Assembly (NCBI GenBank): GCA_007570785.1
Contig: ML664175.1
Location: 12,611,687 to 12,675,686 of the forward strand
DNA: 64,000 bases
Source: Antilocapra americana
Lineage: Eukaryota; Chordata; Mammalia; Artiodactyla; Antilocapridae
Reading direction: 5' to 3'
The position numbers were made by a program, and so were the translations under genes. Of this stretch, positions 25,735-37,527 are shown one piece after another (position 1 is the stretch's first letter; every line of letters starts with the position of its first letter). The notes beneath the pieces were generated by a model, which was given only the letters and a program-made list of their open reading frames with translations, had not been told where the DNA came from and did not search any database.

Positions 25735-25945
25735 GGCTTCCAAGGTGGCCCTAGTGGTAAATAACCTGCTTGCCAGTGCAGGAGACATAAGAGACACAGG
25801 TTTGATTCCTGGATCAGGAAGATCCCCTGGAGAAGGAAATGGCAACCCACTCTAGTATTTTTGCCTGGAGAATCCCATGGACAGAGGAGCCTGGCGGGCC
25901 ACGGTCCATAGGGTTGAAAAGAGTTGGACACGACTGAAGTGACTC
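25735..25945 (+). mobile_element. Bov-tA SINE
   Basis: Sense Bov-tA (ggcttccaaggtggccctagtgg ... gttggacacgactgaagtga), directly joined on its right to a BovB 3' end. Confidence 0.85.
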
Positions 25946-26281
25946 TTAGGAGTCCCTTGGACTGCAAGAAGATCCAACCAATCCATCCTAAAGAAAATCA
26001 GTCCTGAATATTCATTGAAAGGACTGATGCTGAAGCCGAAACTCTGATACTTTGGCTACCTGATGTGAAGAACTAACTCACTGGAAAAGACCCTGATGCT
26101 GGGAAAGATTGAAGGCGGAAGGAGAAGGGGACGACAGAGAATGAGATGGTTGGATGGCATCACCAACTCACTGGACATGACTTTGGGTAAACTCCAGGAA
26201 TTGGTGATGGACAGGGAGGCCTGGCGTGCTGCAGTCCATGGGGTCACAAAGAATTGGACACGACTGAGCGACTGAACTGAA
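25946..26281 (+). mobile_element. BovB LINE 3' end
   Basis: BovB 3' end (cccttggactgcaagaagatccaaccaatcc ... gacacgactgagcgactgaactgaa). It shares its tail sequence with the adjacent SINE type. Confidence 0.85.
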
Positions 26282-26384
26282 TGGAGTTAGCAGGCACACG
26301 TGCAAGCCAACATCCACAACATAATGTGATTGGTTTAATAATCCCATAGCTTATTGGAATCATAGTCCTCTCTGGATCTGTGGT

Positions 26385-26565
26385 CTCACTGTGTCTCCAG
26401 ACTAGCAGCATTGGCATCACCTGGGAAGTTGTTAGAAATGTAAACTCTGGCACCCCACCCCAGGCCTCCTACTGCATCAGAAACTCTGAGATGGGCTCAA
26501 CAGTCTACTTTAAAGTCCTGTAGAAGATTCCAACGTAAGTGACGTTTGAGGGTTGCTGCTCTAGG
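26385..26565 (+). mobile_element. MER5A-like DNA transposon
   Basis: A good MER5A pattern (actagcagcattggcatcacctgggaagttgttagaaatg ... tgagggttgctgctcta). Confidence 0.8.
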
Positions 26566-26618
26566 ACTGCACTGTGATACGATAGCCATTAGTCGCAACA
26601 GCCATCTAAATTTAAACA

Positions 26619-26839
26619 TGTTGTCGTTTAGTTGCTGAGTTGTGTGCGACTCTTTTGTGACCCCGTGAACTGGAGCCCACCAGGCTCCTCTGTCCATGGG
26701 ATTTCCCAGGCAAGAGTGCTGGAGTGGGTTGCCATTTCCTTCTGTAGGGGATCTTCCTGACCCAGGGATGGAACCTGCGTCTCTTTACATCTCCTGCATG
26801 GCAGGCTAGTTCTTACCACTAGCACTACCTGGGAAGCCC
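26619..26839 (-). mobile_element. Bov-tA SINE
   Basis: Full antisense Bov-tA ending in ctgggaagccc. Confidence 0.85.
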
Positions 26840-27584
26840 CTGGCAGGCCTGGAATTAGGGTGAGCCAAAATGGAAAATATAAAGGGACACCAAAACCTCT
26901 GTAATTAAGACAAATAGTATGTTAATGCAATATTATTAAAAAATCAAAACTAATGACGAAAAATGCACAATGAACAAAATATCAAACCCCTTCAAACCAT
27001 GCTGTCTGAAGCAATTTTGGAACTGAGGCAGAAAGAAAATTATGTGCCCCATATACATGTTTTATGTAATTTTATTTAAATATTTTACTTTTGTGCATCA
27101 TGGTGTTTTTGTTGTTTTTTGGTTAATTTTTACTTTTAGAAATATGGCACAAAACTACTATTATCTTTGGGCTGCTCTTCTCCTTACATTTGGTGTTTGA
27201 GATGAGGGCTCACGTACTTCATCCTAAGTTTGGCCCTGCCCAGATGTCTAGAAATTTGTAGCTAAATTCACTTCTCAATGATTGTTATTAGCTTATCTCA
27301 GGCATGTCTGATTTTAGGGGGCATCTGGTCTGTTTTTATTCCTAATTGTCATGCTTGGTCTAATTTTCAAACTTGTGACCCAGTTTCCTTGGTGATAGGA
27401 TGGGGACACAAAGCTAAGCTCTGACTCCTTTCTGAGACTGGAGGCCATAGGGGAGTGGGATGGAAGGAGGTGAAAATGTTTGCTCTGTCTCATCACTTGT
27501 TGGCATCCTAGAGAGAACTCGCCACTTGGCTAGCCCTTCACTGTCCTTTGCTGCCTTCATGTGGAGGGAATAGAAACTTCTTAT
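26840..27584. other. Intergenic DNA, nothing recognised
   Basis: AT-rich and then mixed sequence without a supported gene or repeat family. Confidence 0.4.
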
Positions 27585-27785
27585 TGTTGATGAGTTGGTA
27601 AATTGTGTCTGACTCTGCCACCTTGTGGACTACAACACTCCAGGCTCTTCCACCCTCCACTATCTCCCAGAGTTTGCCCAAACTCATGCCCATTGAGTCA
27701 GTGATGCTATCCAACCATCTCATCCTCAGCTGCCTCCTCCTTTTGCCTTCAGTCTTTTCTGACATCATGGTCTTTTCTAATAGAA
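27585..27785 (-). mobile_element. BovB LINE 3' fragment
   Basis: Antisense BovB 3' end (ccagagtttgcccaaactcatgcccattgagtc ... ccaaccatctcatcct). Confidence 0.8.
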
Positions 27786-28071
27786 TAACTTTCAGAAAAC
27801 CTTGTTTTTAAATTGCCGTATAGTTTATTTATAGTATTAGTTTCAGGTGTACACATAATGTTTCAAAATGTTTCAAGTTATACATTTATGTTTCTGTTTA
27901 TTATAAAACATTGTAATTTTATGTTTATGTTTATTGTAAAACATGTTTATTATAAAACATTGGCTGTATTCCCTTGCTGTCCAATATATCCCTGTAGCTT
28001 ATTTATTTTGTACATAGTAGTTTGTACCTCTTAATTCTCTACCCCTATCTTGCCCCTTCCCTTTACCCACT

Positions 28072-28379
28072 GAAAATGAAAGTGAAGTTGCTCAGTCATG
28101 TCAGACTCTTTGCAACTGTAAAGTCCATGGAATTCTCCAGGCCAGAATACTGGAGTGGGCAGCCTTTCCCTTCTCCAGGGGATCTTCCCAAGCCAAGGAT
28201 CAAGCCCAGATCTCCTGCATTGTAGGCAGATTCTTTACCAGCTGAGCCACAAGGGAAGCCCAAGAATACTGGAGTAGGTAGCCTATCCCTTCTCCAGTGG
28301 ATCTTCCCAGCCCGGGAATTGAACCAGAGTCTCCTGCATTACAGGTGGATTCTTTACCAACTGAGCTATCAGGGAAGCC
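28072..28379 (-). mobile_element. Bov-tA SINE with a repeated distal half
   Basis: One Bov-tA (28072-28260) is followed directly by a second partial copy (28261-28379), each ending in gggaagcc. The arrangement is a tail duplication or two joined SINEs. Confidence 0.75.
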
Positions 28380-28458
28380 TATTTTAGTTCCTTGACCAGG
28401 GATTGAACCATGGGCCTTCAGCAGTGAAAGCATAACCATTGGACCACCAGGGAATTCT
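28380..28458 (-). mobile_element. CHR-type SINE (partial)
   Basis: Antisense CHR end (tagttccttgaccagggattgaacc ... attggaccaccagggaattc). Confidence 0.7.
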
Positions 28459-28619
28459 CTGGTTTCTCTCACCACTGGTAACTGCTTAGTTTGTTCTCTA
28501 TATCTGTGAGTCTGTTTCTGCTTTGTTATAGTCTTCCTCTGAGGAAGAGCCCTTGGAGATCCTTGAGCTCAGCTCTCATTTTCTAGAACAGGAAACCAGA
28601 TAAATTAGAAGTAGGCTTT

Positions 28620-28965
28620 GCAGGTGAGGATACACGACAGTACCACAGACAAGCTGTAACCGTAATGGTGACTCAGCACCAACTCTGCACTGGCTGGGAT
28701 GTGGCAATGAATGCGACAGACCAAAAATTCTGCCTTTTAAAGTCTCAAGTCTAGTCTGAGGTGAGGCTGGGAAGAAAAAACAATAGGCAAGTAAATGCCA
28801 AGCTGGTTGGTTGATGGTGAGCATGTTGGAGGGAAGTAAAGCAGGGGCTGGGAATAGGGAGTTCCAGGAAGGGAGGTGCTGGTTAAAAGAGGATGGCGAG
28901 GGAAGGCTTTGCTCATATGCAAAGGCCTGATGGGAATGAGCAGGGAGCCAGGGGAAGAATTCACC
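28620..28965 (-). mobile_element. L2 LINE fragment
   Basis: Antisense L2 pattern (agcaccaactctgcactggctgggatgtggcaatga ... gagttccaggaagggaggtgctgg ... atgcaaaggcctgatgg). Confidence 0.65.
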
Positions 28966-30565
28966 TATATCTTATTTTTATAAAACAACACAGTTTACAA
29001 TTCAGGCATTCCATACCCATCTAGCTACTAATGTATTGGCCTTCTGGCTAAATAGTAGCTTTTTTATTTTTCATGCTTTTATCATCTCTGATTGCCTCAT
29101 TGTTCCCTATTTGGCCTCTCAGTTTCCATACCGTGGATGACCAGTTCTCTGTAGTAAAATCTGTGCATGAAATATTAATCCTAGGCAGGTTTCTATCCTC
29201 CCAAATGGTGCCATTCTGACATAATGTATAAAGAGTAAATTGCACCTGGGATCATCACGTGCTCTGCCCCATCATACGCGTGTTTCTCCTCCAGTGCCAT
29301 GAAGATCTTTGTGGAGAAAGAAGTGTTCACCCATTGAAGTATGGGGAATTCATTCTGGCTTACACATGGTCTGGCTTGAATTCAGGTATTGAAAATGGCC
29401 TGTCTTATAGCCTTTTTATAGTGCATTCTACATCTGCTTTAGCCACTCAGAGAAGAATGAATGATCTGGAAGTAAAGTATGTCCACTGTGAAGATAAGGA
29501 TGAATGCCCCCCAGATAGTGCCCAGGCTAGTACTCCTTCAAAGACAAGGTTCCCTTCCCAGGTATCGAGGTCACACTGACTTGCTGTGTATGTGCTAATT
29601 TGTTTCATTTGAACCTTTAAAGAATATATTAATACCTCTACCATCATTGATGTTCTTCATTCTGACAAGATATAAAGCTCTGCTGAAAACCATGCTTCTC
29701 CAGAGGGCTGCCTTTCTTGGTAGAGCCTGCACTCCTGGGCTGTAGTCCTCAGTAGGGCTGAATGAAGCTCTTTTTTTTTCCTGTTTCTTTCATAGGTTGT
29801 CATTTGAGTATTTGCATCAACGCTTGGAACTTCCAGGCTTGTGCTTGCTGATAAGCTAACACCACCTCTGTTAGCTAAGATTGTTTGAGTGTGTCCCACA
29901 TCGTGCTGATCCTTGTATCTGCCCAGAAGTCCGGACAGAGCAGTTCCTCTGTCCCTGCCCCGCTGCAGGTCTACCAGCAGTTCCCTCAGCTGAGCACTCT
30001 AGAGTCTAGCCTGGAGCTGTCCAACAGCTGCTCTGCTGCTTCCCAAATCAAACCAGGTTGGACAGGGCCACATGCTGAGTTTCTTAAGTAAGAACCTGTG
30101 AATGAAAAATATTGCCTGCCATATCAGAATGTTGCAACCATCAAACCTTTACATTACATCCACCCGGGAGGTGAGCCCTGACGGAACTCAGGAAGGAGGC
30201 ACGATCCCCTTCCATCTAGCAGTCAGCCACTGCAGGTATCCTTGTCAGCGCACCCTGGGGAGAGTCTGGATAAGAACAGAATACTGGCTGTAGATAGCTG
30301 AAGTGCGTAGCAAAGGAATGATTTCAAAAAGCCCAGGCTTTGTATGTTCCCATACATAGAGAAGTGCTAAATTCCTTTGAGATACTGGGTTTTCCTTAAT
30401 TTACAGTAATGTTTTGATGTTCTGATTACCTGGTCTTTGTTGCAAAAACTCCTGTATATCCTGGCTCCCCTCCTTGCCTCTTTGGAACACTCTCTCAGAG
30501 TTATCTGAGATGTTATGTCCCAGGCTTAAGTCCTCAGTTTTGTCCACCAAACAAAACGTAACTCT
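28966..30565. other. Intergenic DNA, no gene supported
   Basis: It contains an open stretch of 106 codons at 29259-29579 with no recognisable domain, no splice context and no homologue I know. I treat it as chance. I name no repeats here. Confidence 0.4.
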
Positions 30566-30845
30566 TGGGCTTCCCTGGTGGCGCAGTGGCATTTCTCCTG
30601 CCAGTGCAGGGGACACAGGTTCAATCCCTGATGCAGGAAGATCCCATGTGCTGTGAGGCAGCTAAGCTCTGTGCCACAACTACCGAAGCCCGCATGTCCT
30701 AGAGCCCATGCTCTACAACAAGAGAAGCCACTGTGATGAGAAGCTGGCACACCACAACTAAACAGTAGCGCCTGCTCACCACAACTAGAGAAAAGCCCAT
30801 GCGGCAGTGAAGATCCAGCACAGCCAAAAATAAACACAAAAAACC
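30566..30845 (+). mobile_element. CHR-2-type SINE, near full length
   Basis: Sense tRNA-derived SINE (gggcttccctggtggcgcagtgg ... aagagaagccactgtgatgagaagc ... acagccaaaaataaa) with an A-rich end. Confidence 0.88.
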
Positions 30846-31767
30846 CCCCATAAATTTTAGATTGTGGATTTTTTTTTCAGTTCACAGGCCTCAGCCTCGT
30901 CTGGTATCACCACAGTGTTCTCAGCTTCTTCAAACACATGTGGGCATTTGGACCAGTTTTCCACCTCTAGGTTTCACCCCCAGAGGGAGAGAAGGGGTGG
31001 CATGTTTGTTAGCTGTCCTCTTTCCTCCTCACACCGCCCCCCAACTCCGGGATGAAAGAGAGGGCTGTGCTTCCTGTTTCTGCTTCCTATCCAGACCGGG
31101 TCCCCACTCAGCCTCATCTTCCTCACTCCAAGCCCCTGATGGTAGAAGGCATATTCTTTCTGCGCCATGGAGGCCAGTTTGCTTTATGACCAAGTCCATG
31201 GCCCATGCTCCTGCTAGGAGTTAAATTTAGAAAACTCTCATAACAAAGCCTGGCTTTTGAGATTTGTCTGGGTGTTCAAGATAGCTATTCTGGGTTTCAG
31301 AACTCAGGGTGGACTGCTTTCTCTTGCCCTCCTTGCTATCACTGTCCCAGTTCCCTCTTCGGCCAATGGATGCTTCTGCAGAAGAGGAGACAGGTGAAAT
31401 GCAAGGATATGCAAATGATACAAGTAGTAAATTAGCTTATTTCAAAGTATTATCCCATTACATATACCTGGATGTACACTAGACTTTGATCTACTTGAAG
31501 GCATTGTCACATTTCCCCAGATATCTCAAAATGTCTAAGAGAAGTCAGATGCTAATTATGAGAAGATGTGTGAATTTACTAACTTTTTTGGCTTTCTAAT
31601 GTCTCCCGTTATAACAGCTCCTTGTAGGGCAGCTTCCTGCTCTATAGTAGTTAGAAATTCCAATGAATAGTTGCAGATGGGCTAGGGTCTTTGATGAAAG
31701 AAAAGTGACATGAATTAACTTCAATTAATGTACTTTTTAAGCCATCTTTTTCTTTTTACAAAACACT
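30846..31767. other. Intergenic DNA, nothing recognised
   Basis: No supported gene. Open frames around 30860-31220 are short and lack domains. Confidence 0.4.
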
Positions 31768-31930
31768 TATTTATTTTTGGCTGCGCCGGATCTTTGTTGC
31801 TGTGCGTGGGTTTTCTCTCGTTGGCAGCACGTGGGCTTACTGTGGTCTTAGTGAGGCATGTGTGATCCTCCTGGACCAGGGATTGAATTTGTGTCCCCTG
31901 CACTGGCAGTGGATTCTTTACCACTGGACA
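31768..31930 (-). mobile_element. CHR-type SINE
   Basis: Antisense SINE (ttatttttggctgcgccgg ... accagggattgaatttgtgtcccc). Confidence 0.7.
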
Positions 31931-32019
31931 GTAATGAACTTTTAAAAACCTAATCTTTCTAAAGGGTCTGTGTCTGGGGTAAAATTCTAAATGGAAGGCA
32001 AAAATTTGGGGGATCAACT

Positions 32020-32110
32020 GTATTAGTCCTTCACTGAGCACTTACTCTATGCAAAGTGACTTTTGCACATTATCTCACTTACTGTTATTTCTGAACACTG
32101 TGAGAAATAA
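32020..32110 (-). mobile_element. MIR SINE fragment
   Basis: Antisense MIR-like (tcactgagcacttactctatgcaaagtgac ... cacattatctcactta). Confidence 0.55.
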
Positions 32111-32376
32111 ATTTTATGGCAGACTTGTCTTAAACAGGCATTCTGAAAGCCAGACAGTATAAATTTCTCTGGCTCAAGACTCAAGAAGAAGAAATCATTT
32201 CAGCTCAACCCCATTTTGGCTCTTTTTCTAAGCTGTAGAAATTATAGAGCTATAGAGTCTGTTACTAGATGGAGCAATAAGGTAGATTTTAAAGAAGCAA
32301 CAAAGAAAAGCCGACACCCCATAACTACCACCCCAACTGTCAAATTTCTTAAAGAATGATGACCTGATTACATGTA

Positions 32377-32645
32377 AGCTGCTGCTGTTGAGTCACTTCA
32401 GTCGTGTCCGACTCTGTGCGACCCCATAGACGGCAGCCCACCAGGCTCTTCCGTCCCTGGGATTCTCCAGACAAGAACACTGGAGTGGGTTGCCATTTCC
32501 TCCGATGCATGAGAATGAAAAGTGAAAGTGAAGTCGCTCAGTCATGTCCGACTCTGTAACCCCATGGACTGCAGCCCACCAGGCTCCTCTGTCCATGGGA
32601 GTTTCCAGGCAAGAGTACTGGAGTGGGGTGCCATTGCCTTCTCTG
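32377..32645 (-). mobile_element. BOV-A2 SINE
   Basis: Complete antisense BOV-A2 with a perfect 11-bp duplication gattacatgta at 32366-32376 and 32646-32656. Young-looking. Confidence 0.92.
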
Positions 32646-32769
32646 GATTACATGTATAGGACTTTGTAATTTACAAAACACTGTCTAAAATACTTAGCCC
32701 TCATAATTCCCCTGTACTACTGTTACTATTATTATTCTCATTCTTAGATAAAGCAAAGTTAATCATTTT

Positions 32770-32965
32770 AATTGAACATCTACTATGTGCTGGACACTTT
32801 AAAATTGTTTGTCACATTTATTTTGACCACAATCCAATGAGTAAGAGATTACTATTTCCATCTTACAAATAGGGAACCTATTAACTAACCTCAGAGAAAT
32901 TTGATCAAGGTCATACAGCTGGTGAAGGAAGGCTGAGCACCCGCATATTCTTTGATGCCAGGTTT
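32770..32965 (-). mobile_element. MIR SINE
   Basis: Antisense MIR (gaacatctactatgtgctggacac ... gatcaaggtcatacagctggtgaa). Confidence 0.75.
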
Positions 32966-33397
32966 AATAGATTTCCTACTACAACTTATTACATCCCTCA
33001 AGCTGCTGGGGGAGGAATTCGTGTGTCAGAGCCTTCTGCACAGATCCACTTAGCTCTGCATCTCACAGCCCTGCAAAGATGGAGAGGGGAGGAAGGGAGC
33101 ATGAGAAAGGAGAAGTTTCCATTATAACATCAGTGTGAAAAACACAGGCGATTCAGCCTGAAAAAAAATTCCTCTCCCTTTGTCTCACTTTTCCTGTGAC
33201 CTTTCTCAGATATTTTTGTAATACCTCCTTTTGCTAGTTTTCTTCTGCCAGTTGTAGGTAGCTGTAGGTAGCTTGACTCCTTGAATAAAGCCTCGTGGGT
33301 GCTCATTACTCTCAGATTGAAAATGCTTTTTGGTAGTAAGAAGTCCTTTGTTTACACGGTGATCCTCCCCACTCCGATAGTCCTGAATCCCTCTTAT

Positions 33398-34050
33398 TTT
33401 TTTTTTTAAGTTTATGTATTTGACTACACTGGCTCGTAGTTGCAGCTTAGGGGATCTTTAGTTATGGCATATGAAATCTTAGTTGCAGCATATGTGATCT
33501 AGCTCCCTGACCTGGGATCGAACCAGGACCCCCTACATTGAAAGCATGGAAAAATTCACTTGAATCAATTCTACTCAGATGGACCGAACTGGAGCCCATT
33601 ATCCAGAGTGAAGTAAGCCAGAAGCAAAAACAACAATACAGTATATTAACACATATATATGGAATTTAGAAAGACAGTAACGAGAACCCAACATGTGAGA
33701 CAGCAAAAGGAACGCAGATGTATAGAATAGACTCGCGGACTCTGTGAATGAGGGAAAGGGTGGGATGATATGGGAGAATGGCATTGAAACATGTTAATTA
33801 TCATATGTCTAATCAATCGCCAGCCCAGGACTGATTCTCGGGGCTGGTGCATCGAGATTTCCTGGGGGGGAGGGAGGAGGGAGGGGGGAGGGAGGGGTTT
33901 CTGGAGGGGGAGCATATGTAAACCCATGGTGATATCATGGCATTGTATGACAAAAACAATAAAAGGGAGAAAAAAAATATGACTGACTACCATATTAAAA
34001 AAAAAAAAAGAAAGCATGGAGTCTTAGACACTGGCCTCAGGGAAGATCCC
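33398..34050 (-). mobile_element. CHR-type SINE of U1, split by L1
   Basis: Antisense CHR SINE; its left part runs to 33550 and its right end resumes after 34020 (gtcttagacactggcctcaggg). The equivalent SINEs are at about 41868-42040 in U2 and 49515-49700 in U3, without the L1. Confidence 0.8.
33551..34009 (+). mobile_element. Bovine-type L1 3' end insertion (U1 only)
   Basis: 5'-truncated L1 (ctactcagatggaccgaactgg ... agggaggagggaggggg ... poly-A). The target-site duplication gaaagcatgga is at 33540-33550 and 34010-34020. It interrupts a CHR SINE and is absent from the same site in U2 and U3. Confidence 0.9.
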
Positions 34051-34569
34051 TCTTAAAATATAAATGTATTCTAATGCCTAGAAAAAGGGCAATGACACTC
34101 AGTAAGCATTGATGGATAAATAAACACATATTGAAATATGAGACTGGATGATAGTGTTTCTATTTGAAGCATCAGCAAATTAACAAATAACACTAAATAC
34201 ATGGAACACTCATTATCCTAAAATTTACAATCAGGAGTCCTTACGTGACTTGGTCACCTGAATTATTCTAGAAATGTCAGTTTTGGTGAGTACTTTGACC
34301 ACAACTCTTTAAATGAAATAATTCCATACACAATATTTTGCCCAGATGGCTTGTGCCTGGTCATAGCTGATTGGACCAAGATGGACACCCTATCAAAGAC
34401 AGTCAGCCACAGGTGAACAAAGCTGAGTTGAGTCTATAGCTATTTAAACTTTCATGTAATCCCTTCCACTTGCTAGGGGATGAAGTGGTAGAGATTGACA
34501 TAAATTAGCTAGTATCGGGTTATATGGATATTTATTCTACAGTTGCTTAGTATAGATTCTATTCTATAA

Positions 34570-34920
34570 AAATCTGTACCAGAATATTCATAGTAGTATT
34601 ATTCATAATAGCCAGAAGGTGGACAAAAACCCAAATGGCCATCCAGTGATGAATGGATAAACAAAATGTGGTACATCCATACAATGGGATATTGTTTAGC
34701 CATAAAATAGAGATGGAATTTTGATAACATGAAAGGACAGAAATTCTGATTCTACTTATATGAAATGTCCAGAGTAGGGTGGTTGTCAGGGGCTGTTGGG
34801 GAGAAGGAATGAGGAGTGATGACTAATGGGAATGGGGTTTCTTTTTGGGGTGATGAAATGCTCTGGAATTGGATGGTGGTGATACTCAGTAAATATATTA
34901 AAACACTGAACTCTACACTT
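34570..34920 (+). mobile_element. L1M 3' end in U1
   Basis: Old L1 3' end (gtacatccatacaatgggatattg ... ttgtcaggggctgttgg ... tggaattggatggtggtgat). Shared by all units: U2 about 42605-42985, U3 about 50690-51065. Confidence 0.8.
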
Positions 34921-35038
34921 TTTTTTTTTTGACAGTGCCACGTGGCAAGCAGGAGTTAGTTCCCAAATCAGGGATCAAATCTGTGCCCGTTGTGGTGGAA
35001 GCACAGAGTCCTAACCACTGGACTGCCAGGGAAGTGCC
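34920..35038 (-). mobile_element. CHR-type SINE in U1
   Basis: Antisense CHR SINE, shared with U2 (about 43000-43107) and U3 (about 51075-51180). Confidence 0.75.
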
Positions 35039-35137
35039 CTGAATTGTAAACATCTAAGAGTGAATTAGACCTCAATAAATCTGTCATTAAAAAAACATTC
35101 AAAGAAATAATAGCTTCCATTAAACAATGTAGTGGGG

Positions 35138-35460
35138 GGACTTACCTGGAGGCGCACTGGATAACAATCCAGCTTCCTATGCAGGGGATGTGGGTTTGAT
35201 CCCAGGTTGGGAAACTAAAATCCCACATACCCAGGGGGAACTAAGCCCTTGAGCCACAACTACTGATCAGCTCACAGCAACAGAAGATCCCATGTGCCCC
35301 AGCTAAAACCCAACACAGTCCTCCCCCCTACATGTAGTGGGACTTCCCAGGTGGTTCAGTGGTAAGACTCTGAGCTTCCACTGCAGGGGGCACGAGTTCA
35401 GTCCCTGGTTGGGGAACTAGGATCCCAAATGCCCCACAGTCAAAAAAACAATAATAAAAC
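35138..35460 (+). mobile_element. Two CHR-type SINEs in tandem (U1)
   Basis: A degenerate CHR-2 part (about 35138-35330) is followed by a CHR SINE (about 35338-35460). The same pair is at about 43180-43630 in U2 and 51278-51760 in U3. Confidence 0.75.
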
Positions 35461-35984
35461 AATAATATAAATATGTAGTAAGAATAAGTGTGTGGTCCTG
35501 CCTTCGGGTCCAAGAATTAATGAGATAAAGTAGACATCTCCTTTTGTCTGATCAGCCTCCACCTTCTCTAGGTGACAGTCTGTGATTTCTCTGGAGAATT
35601 AGCTTCCTTGGTCCTACTGGGAGCCTGAGTGACAGGGCCCCTTCCCTCCGTCCCTGACCCGAGCAGACTGTGACTTGGAAACCTGAATCCTGAGCTGAGT
35701 GGCTCATGGATGCTGTTGAGACCACATCCTCCCCAGGACACCACTGAAAGTTTCCCAGTAAGACCCTTGGGGCTGGCTCCATTCCTGTGTTTAGTTTTGG
35801 GCGTGTCTTGTGATGCACTTCTCTTCTGCCTAGGTTAGCCAGAATTGGTTAAACTGGAGCTCCTTGTGAAGGGAAACCTCAGTGGATACCTCGAGTCCCT
35901 GTGGTGGAGCAGCTGCACATGCAAAATATCAGGAGTTTTAGCGTCAGTGTTAGTAACTGCAGTGAACCACTGCTTATTACGTGT

Positions 35985-36220
35985 GGGGCTGGTGCTGTGC
36001 TAAGAACTGTGCTTGCTGCTTCTCATTTAATTCAGCATTCACAATGATTTTAGTCGGTAGGTACTGTCTTAGCTCTAGTTTACCAATGAGGAAATAAGGC
36101 CCAGAGAAATTAGGTACATTTTCTGAGATCATGCAGCTAATTAATGTTGGACTCCAGATCCAATCCAGGTCTGCCGGACTCCAGAGTAGTGCGCCTAACC
36201 ACTTCTTTGTACTGCCTCAG
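35985..36220 (-). mobile_element. MIR SINE in U1
   Basis: Antisense MIR (ggtgctgtgctaagaactgtgc ... ccaatgaggaaataaggccc ... ctgccggactccagagtag). The U2 copy is at 44165-44390 and the U3 copy at 52315-52540. Confidence 0.8.
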
Positions 36221-36427
36221 AAAGAATCAGCATTGTTGTTACTGAAAGTGGGGTCTGGCTGCTCACCCCTCAGAGGCTAATACTTGAGAAGCACTCTTGG
36301 TAGAAAAGGAGTTTGCTTTTTTTCAGAGGCTGTCAGATGGGGAGGACGGCAGACTCATGTCAAAGGTTAACTTTCCCCTGACAGTCAATGGACAAGAGCT
36401 TTTACAGGGGAGACACAGTAGTGTAGA

Positions 36428-36650
36428 GGGCTTCCCAGGTGTTGCTAGTGGTAAAGAACCTGCCCGCCAGTGCAGGAGACATTAGCGACTCGGGTTTGAT
36501 CCCTGGGTCAGGAAGATCCCCTAGAGGAGGGCACGGCAACCCACCCCAGTATTCTTGCTGGGAGAATCCCATAGACAGAGGAGACTGGCAGGCTGCAGGC
36601 TATAGTTCATGGGGTCACAGAGTCAGACATGACTGAAGCTACCAGGCACG
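36428..36650 (+). mobile_element. Bov-tA SINE (U1 only)
   Basis: Sense Bov-tA (gggcttcccaggtgttgctagtgg ... gactgaagctaccaggcac). The matching place in U2 (about 44590) and U3 has none. Confidence 0.85.
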
Positions 36651-37069
36651 CACCCACAAGGGTGTAGGGAGAAGGAGGTGACCACATACAGAAACAGCAG
36701 AGTCAGTTCTGACAGTCATCTTGAAATTGATCATGCAATGGTCAGGTCAGTGTCATCTAGATTTTTTTAAGTTCAGGTAATCGTAAGTTCCAGAGTCAAT
36801 TTGTTCTCATTTCCTTGAAGCCAGTTCTCAGAACGGCTGCAGCTCTTTTGTTGTTTTTGTTCAGTTACTAAGTCATGTCCGACTCTTTTGTGACCACGTG
36901 GACTGCAGCACGCCAGGCTTCCCTGTCATGAATTACCTCCCGGGGTTTGCTCAAATTCATGTCCATTGAGTTGGTGATGTTATCCAACCATCTCATCCTC
37001 TACCGTCCTCTTCTCCTTTGGCTTCACTCTTTCCCAGCACCAGGGTCTTTTCCAGTAGGTTGGCCCTCC

Positions 37070-37527
37070 TGTTGTAGAAACCAGTACTTGAAAAGCCAAG
37101 CACCACGCTCGGGGAGTTGGAGGGTTCAGGTTTATGACACTGGCGGTCCCAGAGGGTTTAGCACTCTAAGCTCTGGGCCCTGAACAAAGGGGTTAAGAGT
37201 TCTTACAGACAGACTATAGTGGGCAACACTAGCTGCTAATACGCTGGTTTAAACTAAGGGGTTTCGTGCACACTGGAAAAGCAGTCAAACTCGGGAGGGC
37301 GATGCCTGACCTTTACACAAACAGTCATGATTAAGCAGGTTTGCAGGGGCTGGGCAATTGTAAAGAGCAGGACAAGGGTGAGCGCGATAAACTCCAGTTC
37401 CTAGTATTGTAAGTCCCTGCTTTCTGAGACTATGTGACCTACGTGATCCAGACTTTGCAAGGAGCAAGCTGAGTTACAGAGGCAGAACGAGAAGGAGGTT
37501 ATATAAAATTTTAATTTTTTCTCTTCA
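37070..37527. mobile_element. Solo LTR of an endogenous retrovirus (U1 only)
   Basis: A 458-bp insertion beginning TG and ending CA, flanked by the 4-bp duplication ctcc (37066-37069 and 37528-37531), sitting inside BovB. The sequence is unrelated to BovB and absent from the matching site in U2 (about 44998-45008). No internal viral genes are present, so it is a recombined solo LTR. Orientation and family are undetermined. Confidence 0.75.

Larger units (their letters stand above)
27786..28545 (-). mobile_element. Artiodactyl-type L1 3' part, interrupted by SINEs
   Basis: Antisense L1 (gtatagtttatttatagtattagtttcaggtgtac ... gtccaatatatccctgtagcttatttattttgtac), continuing after the SINE cluster (ggtaactgcttagtttgttctctatatctgtgag). 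The phrase 'gtttattataaaacattg' is duplicated locally near 27897-27962. Confidence 0.65.

Noticed and set aside
29259..29579. 106-codon open frame, possible exon or small gene
   Set aside because: No recognised domain, no convincing splice sites or start context, no counterpart known to me.
30566..30845. tRNA-like sequence considered as a tRNA gene
   Set aside because: It is the tRNA-derived head of a CHR-type SINE, with SINE body and A-rich tail; it is not a cloverleaf-forming tRNA gene.
30862..31224. 120-codon open frame and nested smaller ones
   Set aside because: Low-complexity Pro/Ser/Arg composition in GC-richer DNA, with no domain or splice context.
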